The notes under the pieces: generated by a model
Seen by the model: the letters and a program-made list of their open reading frames with translations, nothing else
Told to the model about the DNA's origin: nothing
The model's database searches: none
Shown: positions 35,611 to 43,876 of the stretch, piece after piece
How positions within the stretch are numbered: position 1 is the first letter of the stretch
Layout of the letters: each line of letters opens with the position of its first letter
Position numbers and translations under genes: made by a program
Assembly (NCBI RefSeq): GCF_018137985.1
Contig: NZ_CP073084.1
Span: 620,001 to 684,000 of the forward strand
Direction of reading: 5' to 3'
Length of the DNA stretch: 64,000 nt
From: Streptococcus oriscaviae
GTDB lineage: Bacteria; Bacillota; Bacilli; Lactobacillales; Streptococcaceae

Positions 35611-36390
35611 TTATTTGCGTGTAAAAACTGCCTTGCGTTTTTCAACAAAAGCACGCATGCCTTCAACCTTATCCTCGGTTGAAAAGAGCAGGGCTTCTGC
35701 TTCTGTTTCCAGACGAATGGCGTTTTGCAGTGGCAATTCCACTCCTACACTGATAACGTGTTTGGCTTTTTCCACAGCAAGCGGAGCATTTTTCATGATG
35801 GCCTTAGCTAAATTTTCTGCTTCCTCCAAGAGGTTTTCCGCTTCAACCAAACGGTTAATGATGCCCAGTTCTAAGGCTTCTGCTCCCTTGATGTTGCGAG
35901 CAGTGAAGATGAGTTCCTTAGCCTTGCTGACGCCAATCAAACGGGACATGCGCTGGGTTCCTGCGAATCCTGGGATGATACCAAGTGTCACCTCTGGAAA
36001 ACCGAGGAGGATTTTTTCGTGCCCTAAACGAATGTCTGTTGAGAGAGCGAGCTCCATTCCGCCCCCAAGAGCATAGCCGTTGATGGCTGCGATGGTTGGC
36101 TGACGAAGATGTTCCAGTCTGGAGAAGGTGTCATTGGCATAAGTCATGTATTCAAATGCTTCTGTCGGGGTCATGGTGTCCATCTCTTTAATGTCTGCAC
36201 CCGCAACAAAGGATTTTTCCCCTGCACCTGTTAGAATGACCACTCGAATAGCGTCGCTTTGTTCTACGGTTTCCAAAACGTCGTTGAGGTCTTTCAAAAC
36301 TTGCGAACTGAGGGCGTTGAGAGCTTCAGGACGATTGATGGTGATATAACCAATATGGTCTTTCACATCCAACAATACAGTTTTGTTCAT
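35611..36390 (-). CDS. crt: Enoyl-CoA hydratase / crotonase
   Basis: 259 aa, crotonase superfamily. The oxyanion-hole segments EKSFVAGADIKEM and INGYALGGGMELALSTDIRLG, and the catalytic glutamate pair (one in GGGMELAL, one in LGFPEVTLGIIPGFAGTQRM), fit genuine short-chain hydratases. It interconverts (S)-3-hydroxybutyryl-CoA and crotonyl-CoA. First gene of crt-atoDA. Together with the thiolase, Hbd and the MaoC hydratase nearby it completes a path to (R)-3-hydroxybutyryl-CoA. Confidence 0.94.
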   Translation of the reverse strand: MNKTVLLDVKDHIGYITINRPEALNALSSQVLKDLNDVLETVEQSDAIRVVILTGAGEKSFVAGADIKEMDTMTPTEAFEYMTYANDTFSRLEHLRQPTIAAINGYALGGGMELALSTDIRLGHEKILLGFPEVTLGIIPGFAGTQRMSRLIGVSKAKELIFTARNIKGAEALELGIINRLVEAENLLEEAENLAKAIMKNAPLAVEKAKHVISVGVELPLQNAIRLETEAEALLFSTEDKVEGMRAFVEKRKAVFTRK

Positions 36391-36463
36391 AAACTTTCTC
36401 CTAATAAATTAGTTGTGAATAGATGCCAGCTGTCAACAAACACATCTATTCTTTTGACAAAAT

Positions 36464-36477
36464 ATAAAACGCTTACA
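36464..36477. promoter_or_regulatory. cre-like site upstream of crt
   Basis: In the minus direction TGTAAGCGTTTTAT, 12 of 14 matches to consensus, about 75 bp before the crt start, in the expected promoter zone. Confidence 0.55.
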
Positions 36478-36570
36478 TCTTGAGTTTACCAAGTTTTCCA
36501 GCCCTCGTCTACTTAAGAAATTTTAATAGAGCTATAAGTACAACTTATGGATTTTACAGCTGAAAAAAGA

Positions 36571-36591
36571 GGCCTGAGCAGAACTCAGGCC
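36571..36591 (-). terminator. Terminator behind the MFS carrier gene
   Basis: GGCCTGAG / CTCAGGCC stem with a 5-base loop, followed by T6 on the minus strand. Confidence 0.9.
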
Positions 36592-36601
36592 CCTAAAAAG
36601 G

Positions 36602-37798
36602 TTAGGAAGCTTTTTTCGTTTTTCCGATATAGTAGAGCTGAAGTAAAATCCCCACTACTGCCATACCGATAACAATATAGAAGGCCATCGAATAATCTCC
36701 GTTATTGGCCTGAGCCAGTCGTGCTCCAAGCTGTGGTCCTGCAATAGCCGCCACCCCATAGGCTGTAAACATCCAGCCATAGTTCGTACCGACATTGGCC
36801 ACGCCCCAGTTTTCTGCCGTAATTCCAGGGAAGGAGCCAAGGAAGCCACCGAAAGAAAGGGCTACTAACATGACACCGATAATGGCAAGCACGCTGCCTT
36901 CTCCCTTAAAGGTTGCTGTCAAGAAGAGACCACCTGCAACTGCTGCAAACATGGCTACAACGGTTGGATAGCGACCAATTTTATCGGAAACAGCCCCCCA
37001 GAAGATACGACCAAAGGTATTGGCAATCGATACCAACATAACGAAGAAGGTTGCTTCGCCAACCAGCTTGTACTGGTCTGAGATAGAAGCCGCAGATCCG
37101 ATAATCATCATACCGCCTGTCGCTCCTAAGATATAAATAAGCCAGAGAAGCCAGAAATTACCCTCACGAAGCATTTCTTTGTGGGTTTTACCTGTCGGTG
37201 CTGCTGCACCTGCAACAGGGGCTGCGGCCGGTGCCTTTTCCATCACCAGCGAAGACACACAGATAATCACCAAAAGGGCAATCCCCAAAATGTTGAAGGT
37301 TCGATAGACACCTGTTGAGGCAATCAAGGATTTGGCAACAGGGCCGATAATCAATGGACCAAGACCAAAGCCTGCCGCTGTTAAACCACCTGCCAAGCCT
37401 TTCTTATCAGGGAACCACTTGGTTGCAACAGAGGTTGCTGCACCGTAAGCTGCGCCAATTCCCAAACCAAGAATAACCCCATAAGTCAGGTAGAGGACTG
37501 GAAGAGTCGTCGCAAAACCTGTTGCAAACATGCCAAGACCAAATAGAACTCCGCCAAGAAAGACGAATTTTTTAGGGCCTAGGGCATCTACTTTTGGTCC
37601 GAAGATAATCATCCCAACAGGTACCATGGCAAAGGAGATACTGAAAGCCAGGGAGGTCTGAGATTGAACCCAGCCCTGGTCAACATTGGCTTCCAACAAA
37701 GCTTTTTGGAAAACGGACCAGGCGTATCCTGCCCCCAAGGAAAGGTTGGTCAAAATGGCCGCCGCCAAAATCAACCAGCGATTTGGTGTTTTTTTCAT
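36602..37798 (-). CDS. MFS carrier of the oxalate:formate antiporter (OFA) family
   Basis: 398 aa, twelve hydrophobic segments. N-terminal NRWLILAAAILTNLSLGAGYAWSVF-type start and GLGIGAAYGAATSVATKWFPDKKGLAGG are OFA-family hallmarks. These carriers exchange or take up small mono- or dicarboxylates. It ends the acd-hbd-thiolase gene series, 30 bp behind the thiolase, so uptake or export of a short organic acid (acetoacetate, butyrate, hydroxybutyrate or lactate) is a reasonable but unproven guess. Confidence 0.85.
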   Translation of the reverse strand: MKKTPNRWLILAAAILTNLSLGAGYAWSVFQKALLEANVDQGWVQSQTSLAFSISFAMVPVGMIIFGPKVDALGPKKFVFLGGVLFGLGMFATGFATTLPVLYLTYGVILGLGIGAAYGAATSVATKWFPDKKGLAGGLTAAGFGLGPLIIGPVAKSLIASTGVYRTFNILGIALLVIICVSSLVMEKAPAAAPVAGAAAPTGKTHKEMLREGNFWLLWLIYILGATGGMMIIGSAASISDQYKLVGEATFFVMLVSIANTFGRIFWGAVSDKIGRYPTVVAMFAAVAGGLFLTATFKGEGSVLAIIGVMLVALSFGGFLGSFPGITAENWGVANVGTNYGWMFTAYGVAAIAGPQLGARLAQANNGDYSMAFYIVIGMAVVGILLQLYYIGKTKKAS

Positions 37799-37828
37799 AA
37801 ATCTAATCTCACTCCATTCTCATCATCA

Positions 37829-39007
37829 CTAACGTGTCACGATGACAGCTGTCCCCATGCCACCGCCGATACAAAGGGTCGCTAAACCGCACTTGGCATC
37901 ACGTTTTTGCATTTCATGTAAGAGGGTGACAAAAATCCGTGTACCTGATGCACCGATTGGGTGACCAAGGGCGATTGCACCACCATTGACGTTGACAATC
38001 TCTGTGTTCAAATCCAGTTCTTTATTCACCGCACAGGCTTGAGCAGCGAAGGCTTCGTTGGACTCAATCAAATCAAGGTCGCTAACGGTCAAACCTGCTT
38101 TTTCAAGGGCTTTCCGACTAGCAAAGATCGGTCCGCAGCCCATCAATTCTGGTTCTAGTCCAGCACTTGCATAGGATTTGATGGTAGCAAGAACAGGAAG
38201 ACCCAATTCAGCAGCCTTTTCGCTGCTCATCACAACCACAGCCGCCGCTCCGTCATTGATACCTGAAGCATTTCCAGCGGTCACCGTTCCATCTTTCTTA
38301 AAGGCTGGACGAAGTTTGCCCATACCTTCTAAACTCGCATTGTGACGAGGATACTCATCCGTATCAAAGACGAGCGGTTCCCCCTTGCGCTGCGGAATAA
38401 CCACAGGCACAATTTCTTCTTTAAACTTGCCAGCCTTGATAGCAGCAACAGCTTTTTCTTGAGAATGAACGGCAAAAGCATCTTGTTGTTCACGGCTGAT
38501 ACCGTATTTAGCAGCAACATTTTCTGCGGTAATCCCCATGTGAATCGGTTCAAATGCATCGGTCAAGCCATCGCGCAACATGGTATCCAAGACCTGGCTG
38601 TGCCCCATACGGGAACCCCAACGGTGGTTTTCAAGTACATAGGCTGCCTGACTCATATTTTCGGCGCCACCGGCAACAACGATGTCTGCATCTCCGAGGA
38701 GAACAGCTTGAGCAGCCAGTTGAACGGTCTTCAAGCCTGAACCACAAACCTTATTGATGGTAAAAGATGGTGTTGAAATCGGAATCCCTGATTTAACACT
38801 AATTTGGCGGGCGACATTTTGACCCAAGCCAGCACTGAGAACATTTCCAAAAATCACTTCCTCAACGAGGTCTGGTGACAGGTTGATTTTTTCCAAGGCG
38901 CCTTTGACGACTGTTACTCCTAAATCAACAGCCGAAACATCTTTCAGGCTGCCGCCATAACTTCCAATCGGAGTACGGACAGCTGCTACAATAACTGCTT
39001 CTTTCAT
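37829..39007 (-). CDS. atoB: Acetyl-CoA C-acetyltransferase (thiolase)
   Basis: 392 aa, biosynthetic-type thiolase II. The acyl-carrying cysteine is Cys88 in [12 protein letters not shown]; the histidine in [14 protein letters not shown] and the second cysteine in [12 protein letters not shown] complete the site. It condenses two acetyl-CoA to acetoacetyl-CoA, the first step of the PHB route, or cleaves acetoacetyl-CoA. Between hbd (24-bp gap) and the MFS gene. Streptococci also use a thiolase in the mevalonate pathway, but these neighbours point to hydroxybutyrate metabolism. Confidence 0.95.
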   Translation of the reverse strand: MKEAVIVAAVRTPIGSYGGSLKDVSAVDLGVTVVKGALEKINLSPDLVEEVIFGNVLSAGLGQNVARQISVKSGIPISTPSFTINKVCGSGLKTVQLAAQAVLLGDADIVVAGGAENMSQAAYVLENHRWGSRMGHSQVLDTMLRDGLTDAFEPIHMGITAENVAAKYGISREQQDAFAVHSQEKAVAAIKAGKFKEEIVPVVIPQRKGEPLVFDTDEYPRHNASLEGMGKLRPAFKKDGTVTAGNASGINDGAAAVVVMSSEKAAELGLPVLATIKSYASAGLEPELMGCGPIFASRKALEKAGLTVSDLDLIESNEAFAAQACAVNKELDLNTEIVNVNGGAIALGHPIGASGTRIFVTLLHEMQKRDAKCGLATLCIGGGMGTAVIVTR

Positions 39008-39031
39008 ACTTTTCTTCCTCCTGCGCCTTTC

Positions 39032-39880
39032 TTAATACTTGAAGAATCCTTCGCCTGTCTTGCGGCCAAGTTTGCCTGATTCTACCATTTTCTTGAGCAA
39101 TGGAGCTGGACGGTATTTTGGATCATTGAAGCCGCTGTTGAGGACGTTCATGATGGCAAGCACTACATCCAACCCAATCAAATCAGCCAAGGCCAAAGGA
39201 CCGATTGGGTGGTTAGCACCAAGTTTCATAGCTGTATCAATCTCTTCTGCACTGGCTACGCCTTCTCCGAGTACAAAGACAGCTTCGTTAACCATTGGAA
39301 TAAGGATACGGTTCACGACAAAACCATAGGAGTCTGCCACTCGGACTGCTGTCTTGTTGATTTTTGCAGTAACTGCTTCGACCGCCTGAGCTGTTTCTGG
39401 GGAGGTTTGAATCGCACGAATGACCTCGACCAGTTTCATCAGAGGAGCGGGGTTAAAGAAATGCATTCCTAAGACCTTATCAGGTCGGCCAGAAGCAGCT
39501 GCAATATCCGTTACCGAAAGTGATGAGGTATTGGATGCTAAAATAGTTTCGGCCGGGGTAATGTCATGTAATTGCTTAAAGATGCTTAGTTTGATGTCTC
39601 TGTTTTCAGTTGCAGCTTCAATAACCAATTGAACCTGTTTTGCATCTGCATAGTCTGTTGAAGGGATGAGGCGTGCAAGAGCTGCGTCAGCTTCTTCACG
39701 AGTCATCCGCTCCTTGTCTACTGCGCGATCAAATTGTTTTTTAATTCCTGTCAGACCACGTTCAACAAATTCTTCTTTAATGTCATTCAGGTAGACAGTA
39801 AAACCTGATTGGGCAAAAACTTGAGCAATACCGCTTCCCATTTGGCCCGAACCGATGACCATAACTGTTGTAATTTCCAC
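39032..39880 (-). CDS. hbd: (S)-3-hydroxybutyryl-CoA dehydrogenase
   Basis: 282 aa, the single-domain bacterial form. NAD(P)-binding fold [21 protein letters not shown] at the N-terminus; catalytic serine and histidine in [13 protein letters not shown] and [17 protein letters not shown]-terminal dimer domain with [16 protein letters not shown]. It reduces acetoacetyl-CoA to (S)-3-hydroxybutyryl-CoA. The (S)-product is not a PHA monomer, which makes the crotonase and MaoC hydratase of this locus meaningful. Confidence 0.95.
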   Translation of the reverse strand: MEITTVMVIGSGQMGSGIAQVFAQSGFTVYLNDIKEEFVERGLTGIKKQFDRAVDKERMTREEADAALARLIPSTDYADAKQVQLVIEAATENRDIKLSIFKQLHDITPAETILASNTSSLSVTDIAAASGRPDKVLGMHFFNPAPLMKLVEVIRAIQTSPETAQAVEAVTAKINKTAVRVADSYGFVVNRILIPMVNEAVFVLGEGVASAEEIDTAMKLGANHPIGPLALADLIGLDVVLAIMNVLNSGFNDPKYRPAPLLKKMVESGKLGRKTGEGFFKY

Positions 39881-39924
39881 GTTTTTTCTCCTTTTTCTTT
39901 ATCAGAAGGATTTCCTTTTGAAAA

Positions 39925-39965
39925 AGAAGGAGCCTTGAAGAACCAAGCCTACAAGCACTCCTTCT
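39925..39965 (-). terminator. Terminator-like hairpin between acd and hbd
   Basis: AGAAGGAG / CTCCTTCT with an inner CTTG/CAAG pairing and TTTTT on the minus strand side. It probably attenuates expression of hbd and later genes. Confidence 0.65.
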
Positions 39966-39973
39966 CATCCATC

Positions 39974-41179
39974 TTAGATGAAAGCACCAATTCCTGTTAG
40001 CTCACGAGCTACAATCATGGCGTTGATTTCATGAGTTCCCTCGTAGGTGTAAATCGCTTCTGCATCTGTGAAGAAGCGAGCCACTTCTGTTTCATAAGTA
40101 ATTCCGTTACCACCGCATACTTCACGAGCCAGAGCAACTGTTTCTCTCATGCGGAGTGAATTGTGCAATTTAGCAAGCGAAGAGTTGAGCATTTCTTCCT
40201 TACCAGATTCTTGAATCTCAGCGATACGAACAGAGTAAGCAATGGCTGCCTGCACATTAGCTTGCATACGAGCCAATTTTTCTTGAACAAGCTGGAAGCC
40301 ACCGAGTTTGCGTCCGAATTGCTCACGAGTTGTAGTCAAACGAAGGGCTGCATTGAAGGCACCAGCTGCTGTACCCATGGCAATGTAGGCTACGTCAGCA
40401 CGAGTACGCACGAAGATTTTTGCAACATCTCCATAACCGTTGATATTGACCAAACGGTCGTCTTCATGAACTTCCACATCCTTGAGTGTAATGTGTCCGT
40501 TGTTGACTAGACGCAGGGCAATCTTATGCTCAACGTTCTCAACTGATAAGCCTGGGCTGCCTTTCTTAACCATGAAGCACTTGATTTTTTTCGTTTCAAC
40601 ATCGCGGGCAAAGACAGGGATGAAGTCGGCTGTCTTAGCACCACCAATCCAGCGTTTCTCACCGTTCAATACCCAAACATCGCCCTTGCGTTCTGCAGTT
40701 GTTGCAAGACCACCTGCAATGTCAGAACCATGGTCAGGCTCGGTGAGGGCAAAGCAAGTTTGGGCTTCAAAGTTGCGAACTGGCGTAGCAAAACGCTCAA
40801 TTTGCTCAGGGCTGCCACCGATAAGAATGGTATTGTAACCTAGACCACCGTGTACTGTGTAGAAGGTTGCCACAGATGGGTCAAAGCGTGCCATTTCCAG
40901 ATAGAGGAAAGCGTTGTAAAGCTCACTTGCCTTCCAAGAACCTTCACGTCCCACAAAGAGATCTGGGTGGGTCATGATTTTCGCTGCCGCAAAAGCTCCG
41001 AGAATTTCTTCGCGTGGCAACAATGCTTTTTCATAACAGTCAATCAGAACCGGGCGAACACGCGCCTCCAATTCTTCCCGCAAGTGTTTGAGAACCTTCA
41101 ATTCGCCTTCGGTCAGCTTCTCAGCATAACCAAACAAATCTTCTGGATACAACTCTTTTGCTAATTCTTTAACTGACAT
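39974..41179 (-). CDS. Acyl-CoA dehydrogenase
   Basis: 401 aa, full-length FAD enzyme. CFALTEPDHGSDIAGGL and VLNGEKRWIGGAKTAD (FAD and substrate contacts), RLTTTREQFGRKLGGFQLVQ, and the catalytic base region IYTYEGTHEINAM, which resembles glutaryl-CoA or short-chain enzymes. It oxidises acyl-CoA to enoyl-CoA and needs an electron acceptor. No etfAB genes are in this window, unusual for a fermenting streptococcus. The Ile ending and the Glu in YEGTHE are intact. A symmetric cre-like site lies 30 bp upstream. Confidence 0.93.
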   Translation of the reverse strand: MSVKELAKELYPEDLFGYAEKLTEGELKVLKHLREELEARVRPVLIDCYEKALLPREEILGAFAAAKIMTHPDLFVGREGSWKASELYNAFLYLEMARFDPSVATFYTVHGGLGYNTILIGGSPEQIERFATPVRNFEAQTCFALTEPDHGSDIAGGLATTAERKGDVWVLNGEKRWIGGAKTADFIPVFARDVETKKIKCFMVKKGSPGLSVENVEHKIALRLVNNGHITLKDVEVHEDDRLVNINGYGDVAKIFVRTRADVAYIAMGTAAGAFNAALRLTTTREQFGRKLGGFQLVQEKLARMQANVQAAIAYSVRIAEIQESGKEEMLNSSLAKLHNSLRMRETVALAREVCGGNGITYETEVARFFTDAEAIYTYEGTHEINAMIVARELTGIGAFI

Positions 41180-41208
41180 GATAAAAACTCCTTTTTGGTA
41201 TAGTGTTT

Positions 41209-41223
41209 TGTAAAGCGTTTACA
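41209..41223. promoter_or_regulatory. Symmetric cre-like site upstream of the acyl-CoA dehydrogenase
   Basis: TGTAAAGCGTTTACA is a perfect palindrome (TGTAAA-GCG-TTTACA), 30 bp before the start codon, i.e. over or just after the promoter, suggesting strong catabolite repression. A TTGACA-like -35 element could not be fixed. Confidence 0.65.
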
Positions 41224-41361
41224 TTTTGTTGACACCATTATCATAACCTGCTTTTCCTAAAAAATCTACTTAATAAAAATTAATAGAACCATAAGAAAAA
41301 CTGATAGCTTTATCCTTGTAAATGTGGACTTTTTCACAAGACTTTTTTTCGACATAAAAAA

Positions 41362-41390
41362 GACAAAAGACGGATGCACCGCCCTTTGTC
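41362..41390 (-). terminator. Terminator of the FabK-like gene
   Basis: GACAAAAGACGG / CCGCCCTTTGTC stem with mismatches, then T6 on the minus strand. Confidence 0.75.
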
Positions 41391-41412
41391 CAGGTAGATA
41401 AAATTGGTTTTC

Positions 41413-42345
41413 TTAATCTATGTGAAGTTTCCCAAGAACTTCTTTTGCTTCGTTAAATATCTGCTGGATAATCTCTTTTGCAGGTTTGATCTCTTTGACA
41501 AGACCTGCAATTTGCCCTGCCATCAGAGAGCCGTTTTCCACATCACCTTCTTTGACTGCTTTGGCCAAGGCCCCCATGGTTATCTTCTCTAACTCATGGC
41601 GAGAAATATCTTGGCTTTCCAGTTCCAGATACTTGGTTGTCAGGCTATTGCGAATGCATCGAACCGGCGCGCCGAACTTGCGACCTGTCACGACGGTTGA
41701 TGTATCAACAGCCTCCAAAACGGCCTGCTTATAGCTGTCTGGAATTGGACATTCTGTTGCAGCAAGAAAGACGGTTCCCATCTGAACCCCTTCAGCACCC
41801 AAGGCATAGGCAGCTACTAGGCCATGCCCGTCTGCCACGCCACCTGCACAGATGACTGGAATATCCAAATGAGCAGCAACCTGACGAGTCAGAGGCATAC
41901 TGGTCATTTCACCGATATGACCGCCTGCTTCCATCCCTTCAGTCACAACTGCATCACAGCCCAACTCTTGCATTTTGAGAGCTAGTTTGACGGATGGGAT
42001 AACTGGAATGACGATAACCCCTGCTTCTTTCAAGCGTGGCATATAGGGTTTAGGCGTACCAGCACCGGTCGTGACTACCTTGACTCCTTCTTCAATCAGA
42101 ACTTCAACAATTTCTGCCACATTGTCCATCATGAGCATCAGATTGACGGCAAAGGGTTTGTCGGTCAGGGCTTTGGTCAATCGGATTTCCTCACGCACTT
42201 CTTCTGCTGTCAGCCCTCCGGATGCCAAGATTCCCAGACCACCTGCATTAGAAACTGCGCTGACCAGCTGATGACGAGAGATTTGTGCCATAGCACCTTG
42301 GAAAACAGGGTACTGGATTCCAAGCAATTCTGTTACACGATTCAT
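41413..42345 (-). CDS. FabK/nitronate monooxygenase-like flavoenzyme (possible enoyl thioester reductase)
   Basis: 310 aa from the ATG at 42345 (MNRVTELLGIQYPVFQG), which has an AGGAGG site; the frame extends 20 codons upstream. TIM-barrel FMN protein very like pneumococcal FabK: GGLGILASGGL, DKPFAVNLMLM, VVTTGAGTPKPYM, TEGMEAGGHIG and GALAKAVKEGDVENGSLMAGQIAGLV. FabK reduces enoyl-ACP, but the standard fabK sits in the fab operon; a copy in an acyl-CoA locus may act on enoyl-CoA. A nitronate monooxygenase role is the alternative. It has its own promoter. Confidence 0.85.
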   Translation of the reverse strand: MNRVTELLGIQYPVFQGAMAQISRHQLVSAVSNAGGLGILASGGLTAEEVREEIRLTKALTDKPFAVNLMLMMDNVAEIVEVLIEEGVKVVTTGAGTPKPYMPRLKEAGVIVIPVIPSVKLALKMQELGCDAVVTEGMEAGGHIGEMTSMPLTRQVAAHLDIPVICAGGVADGHGLVAAYALGAEGVQMGTVFLAATECPIPDSYKQAVLEAVDTSTVVTGRKFGAPVRCIRNSLTTKYLELESQDISRHELEKITMGALAKAVKEGDVENGSLMAGQIAGLVKEIKPAKEIIQQIFNEAKEVLGKLHID

Positions 42346-42376
42346 TTTTTTCCTCCTGAATGTTACATCTATCACA

Positions 42377-42405
42377 AGAATAGCATAGCTTGTAAGGCTT
42401 TTCAA
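42377..42405 (-). promoter_or_regulatory. Promoter of the FabK-like gene
   Basis: Minus strand -35 TTGAAA (42400-42405), 17-bp spacer, -10 TATTCT (42377-42382), about 30 bp before the start. Confidence 0.6.
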
Positions 42406-42456
42406 TCTTTTTCCTATAACAATGTCTTATATATGACTTTATTAAGTTTTAGACAC

Positions 42457-42858
42457 TTATTTGGGAGGAATGACCTTGGCTGTTCCTGAAATAACCTTTA
42501 CCCCCTCTTGGTTGGTCACAATGGTGTCCAGTGTGAGCCAGCCCTTTTCATCTACCGCGGCTACCGTCGCCTCTGCTGTCAGAGTATCCCCAATAGCAAC
42601 CGGCTTCAGGAAGGTGAGGTTTTGCCCAAGGTAGATTGTACCTGGGCCTGGCAGGTGCATTCCCAACACGGTTGAAATCAAGGATGCCCCCAGCATACCA
42701 TGGGCAATCCGTTTTTTAAACATCCCCTGTGCAGCCTCAACTTCATTGGTGTGGGCAGGATTTAAATCTCCTGAAATCCCGGCAAATAAGACTACGTCTG
42801 TTTCTGTAATGGTTTTGGAAAAGCTTCCGCTTTGTCCAATTTCAAATACTTTCGTCAT
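42457..42858 (-). CDS. phaJ: (R)-specific enoyl-CoA hydratase, MaoC/PhaJ type
   Basis: 133 aa, single hot-dog domain, the length of PhaJ. The catalytic Asp31 and His36 sit in FAGISGDLNPAHTN, at the same numbers as in Aeromonas PhaJ; AHGMLGASLIS follows. It hydrates crotonyl-CoA (or longer enoyl-CoA) to (R)-3-hydroxyacyl-CoA, the monomer for PHA synthase. It is divergent from the alpha/beta hydrolase, with a shared 70-bp promoter region. With crotonase, it can turn the (S)-hydroxybutyryl-CoA made by Hbd into the (R)-form. Confidence 0.9.
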   Translation of the reverse strand: MTKVFEIGQSGSFSKTITETDVVLFAGISGDLNPAHTNEVEAAQGMFKKRIAHGMLGASLISTVLGMHLPGPGTIYLGQNLTFLKPVAIGDTLTAEATVAAVDEKGWLTLDTIVTNQEGVKVISGTAKVIPPK

Positions 42859-42880
42859 TGGTTTCTCCTAATCTACATGA

Positions 42881-42908
42881 TTGCATTTTTAAAAACTTTT
42901 TGTATAAT
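42881..42908 (+). promoter_or_regulatory. Promoter of the alpha/beta hydrolase gene (divergent from phaJ)
   Basis: -35 TTGCAT, 16-bp spacer, -10 TATAAT (42903-42908). On the other strand a TTGACA (rc at about 42914-42919) could serve phaJ. Confidence 0.65.
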
Positions 42909-42930
42909 GGTGTCAATGAAAGGACAGTTT

Positions 42931-43833
42931 ATGACATTATTTCCTATTTCTCAGCAAGAGCTGACAACTGGCGAAACACTCAGCTATCGGAAGGTCGGTA
43001 AGAAGGGGCCTGTTCTGGTCTTGCTCCACGGCAATCTCAGCTCCTCGGTGCATTTTGAAAAGCTTATGGAGCAACTAAAAGACCATGTTCAGCTATTGGC
43101 TATTGACATGCGCGGCTTTGGGCACTCCAGTTATCACCAGTCAATTGCTTCCTTGACAGACCTAGCCCGAGATGTCTTGAACCTGTTAGACCTGCTTGCG
43201 ATTGACAGGTGTACCGTCCTTGGTTGGTCCACAGGTGGCGGTGTTGCGCTTGAAATGGCAGCCCTTCGTCCGAAGCTCATTCAGCAGCTTGTCCTGCTTT
43301 CATCTGTCGGTGTCAAGGGCTACGTCACCCCCAAGGACAACCCTCTGACTGCTCTTGGCATGTTTCCCTTCATGATACCGGCTAGTAAAGCCCTGACCAA
43401 GTGGAACCCCGCCCTTCAAAAAATTGAATACGCCCTCAAACATCGCCGGGAAGGGCTGATTCGGAAAATCCTTGCCCCTCTTTATCAGAACAATCCCATC
43501 TCAGAACAAGAATTTCAAGTTTACCTAGATGCCGCTTATCAACAACGTAACTATTCTGACATCTTTCTCAGCCTCTTTACCTTTAATATCACGCTTGAAC
43601 ACAATGGCATCACTCTTGGCAACGGCCACATCGAGAAGATTCAAGCGCCTGTCTTGATTATCCACGGTGACAAAGATCCCGTTGTCAGTCTTGATACTGC
43701 AAAGCTGACACATAAGGCCCTGCAGCCCCACAGCCAGCTTATTGTACTGGAGGCAGGTCACTCAATTTTGACAGATCAGCTAGACCAGCTGACTGCCCTT
43801 CTCAAAGACTACCTTTACAGACCGCATGATTGA
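42931..43833 (+). CDS. Alpha/beta hydrolase, candidate PHA depolymerase or thioesterase
   Basis: 300 aa from the ATG at 42931 (MTLFPISQQELTTG), which has AAAGGA seven bases before it; the upstream ATG at 42916 lies too close to the -10. Serine hydrolase with nucleophile elbow GWSTGGG, oxyanion LLHGNLSS, acid in IHGDKDPVV and His in EAGHSILTD. It has no signal peptide and so is cytoplasmic. It is the only plus-strand gene in the cluster, facing phaC and sharing a terminator. Family is sure; degradation of stored PHA, or a thioesterase or lactonase role, is guesswork from position. Confidence 0.85.
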   Translation: MTLFPISQQELTTGETLSYRKVGKKGPVLVLLHGNLSSSVHFEKLMEQLKDHVQLLAIDMRGFGHSSYHQSIASLTDLARDVLNLLDLLAIDRCTVLGWSTGGGVALEMAALRPKLIQQLVLLSSVGVKGYVTPKDNPLTALGMFPFMIPASKALTKWNPALQKIEYALKHRREGLIRKILAPLYQNNPISEQEFQVYLDAAYQQRNYSDIFLSLFTFNITLEHNGITLGNGHIEKIQAPVLIIHGDKDPVVSLDTAKLTHKALQPHSQLIVLEAGHSILTDQLDQLTALLKDYLYRPHD

Positions 43834-43839
43834 AAGAAG

Positions 43840-43867
43840 CTCCTACCCATCCAAGGATGGATAGGAG
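43840..43867. terminator. Bidirectional terminator between the hydrolase gene and phaC
   Basis: CTCCTACCCATCC / GGATGGATAGGAG with a 2-base AA spacer and one mismatch, T6 on the plus side. Confidence 0.85.
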
Positions 43868-43876
43868 TTTTTTCTT

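Noticed and set aside
42832..42930. Longer N-terminus for the alpha/beta hydrolase
   Set aside because: It would run through the -35 and -10 boxes and into the divergent phaJ start; the ATG at 42931 has the ribosome site.
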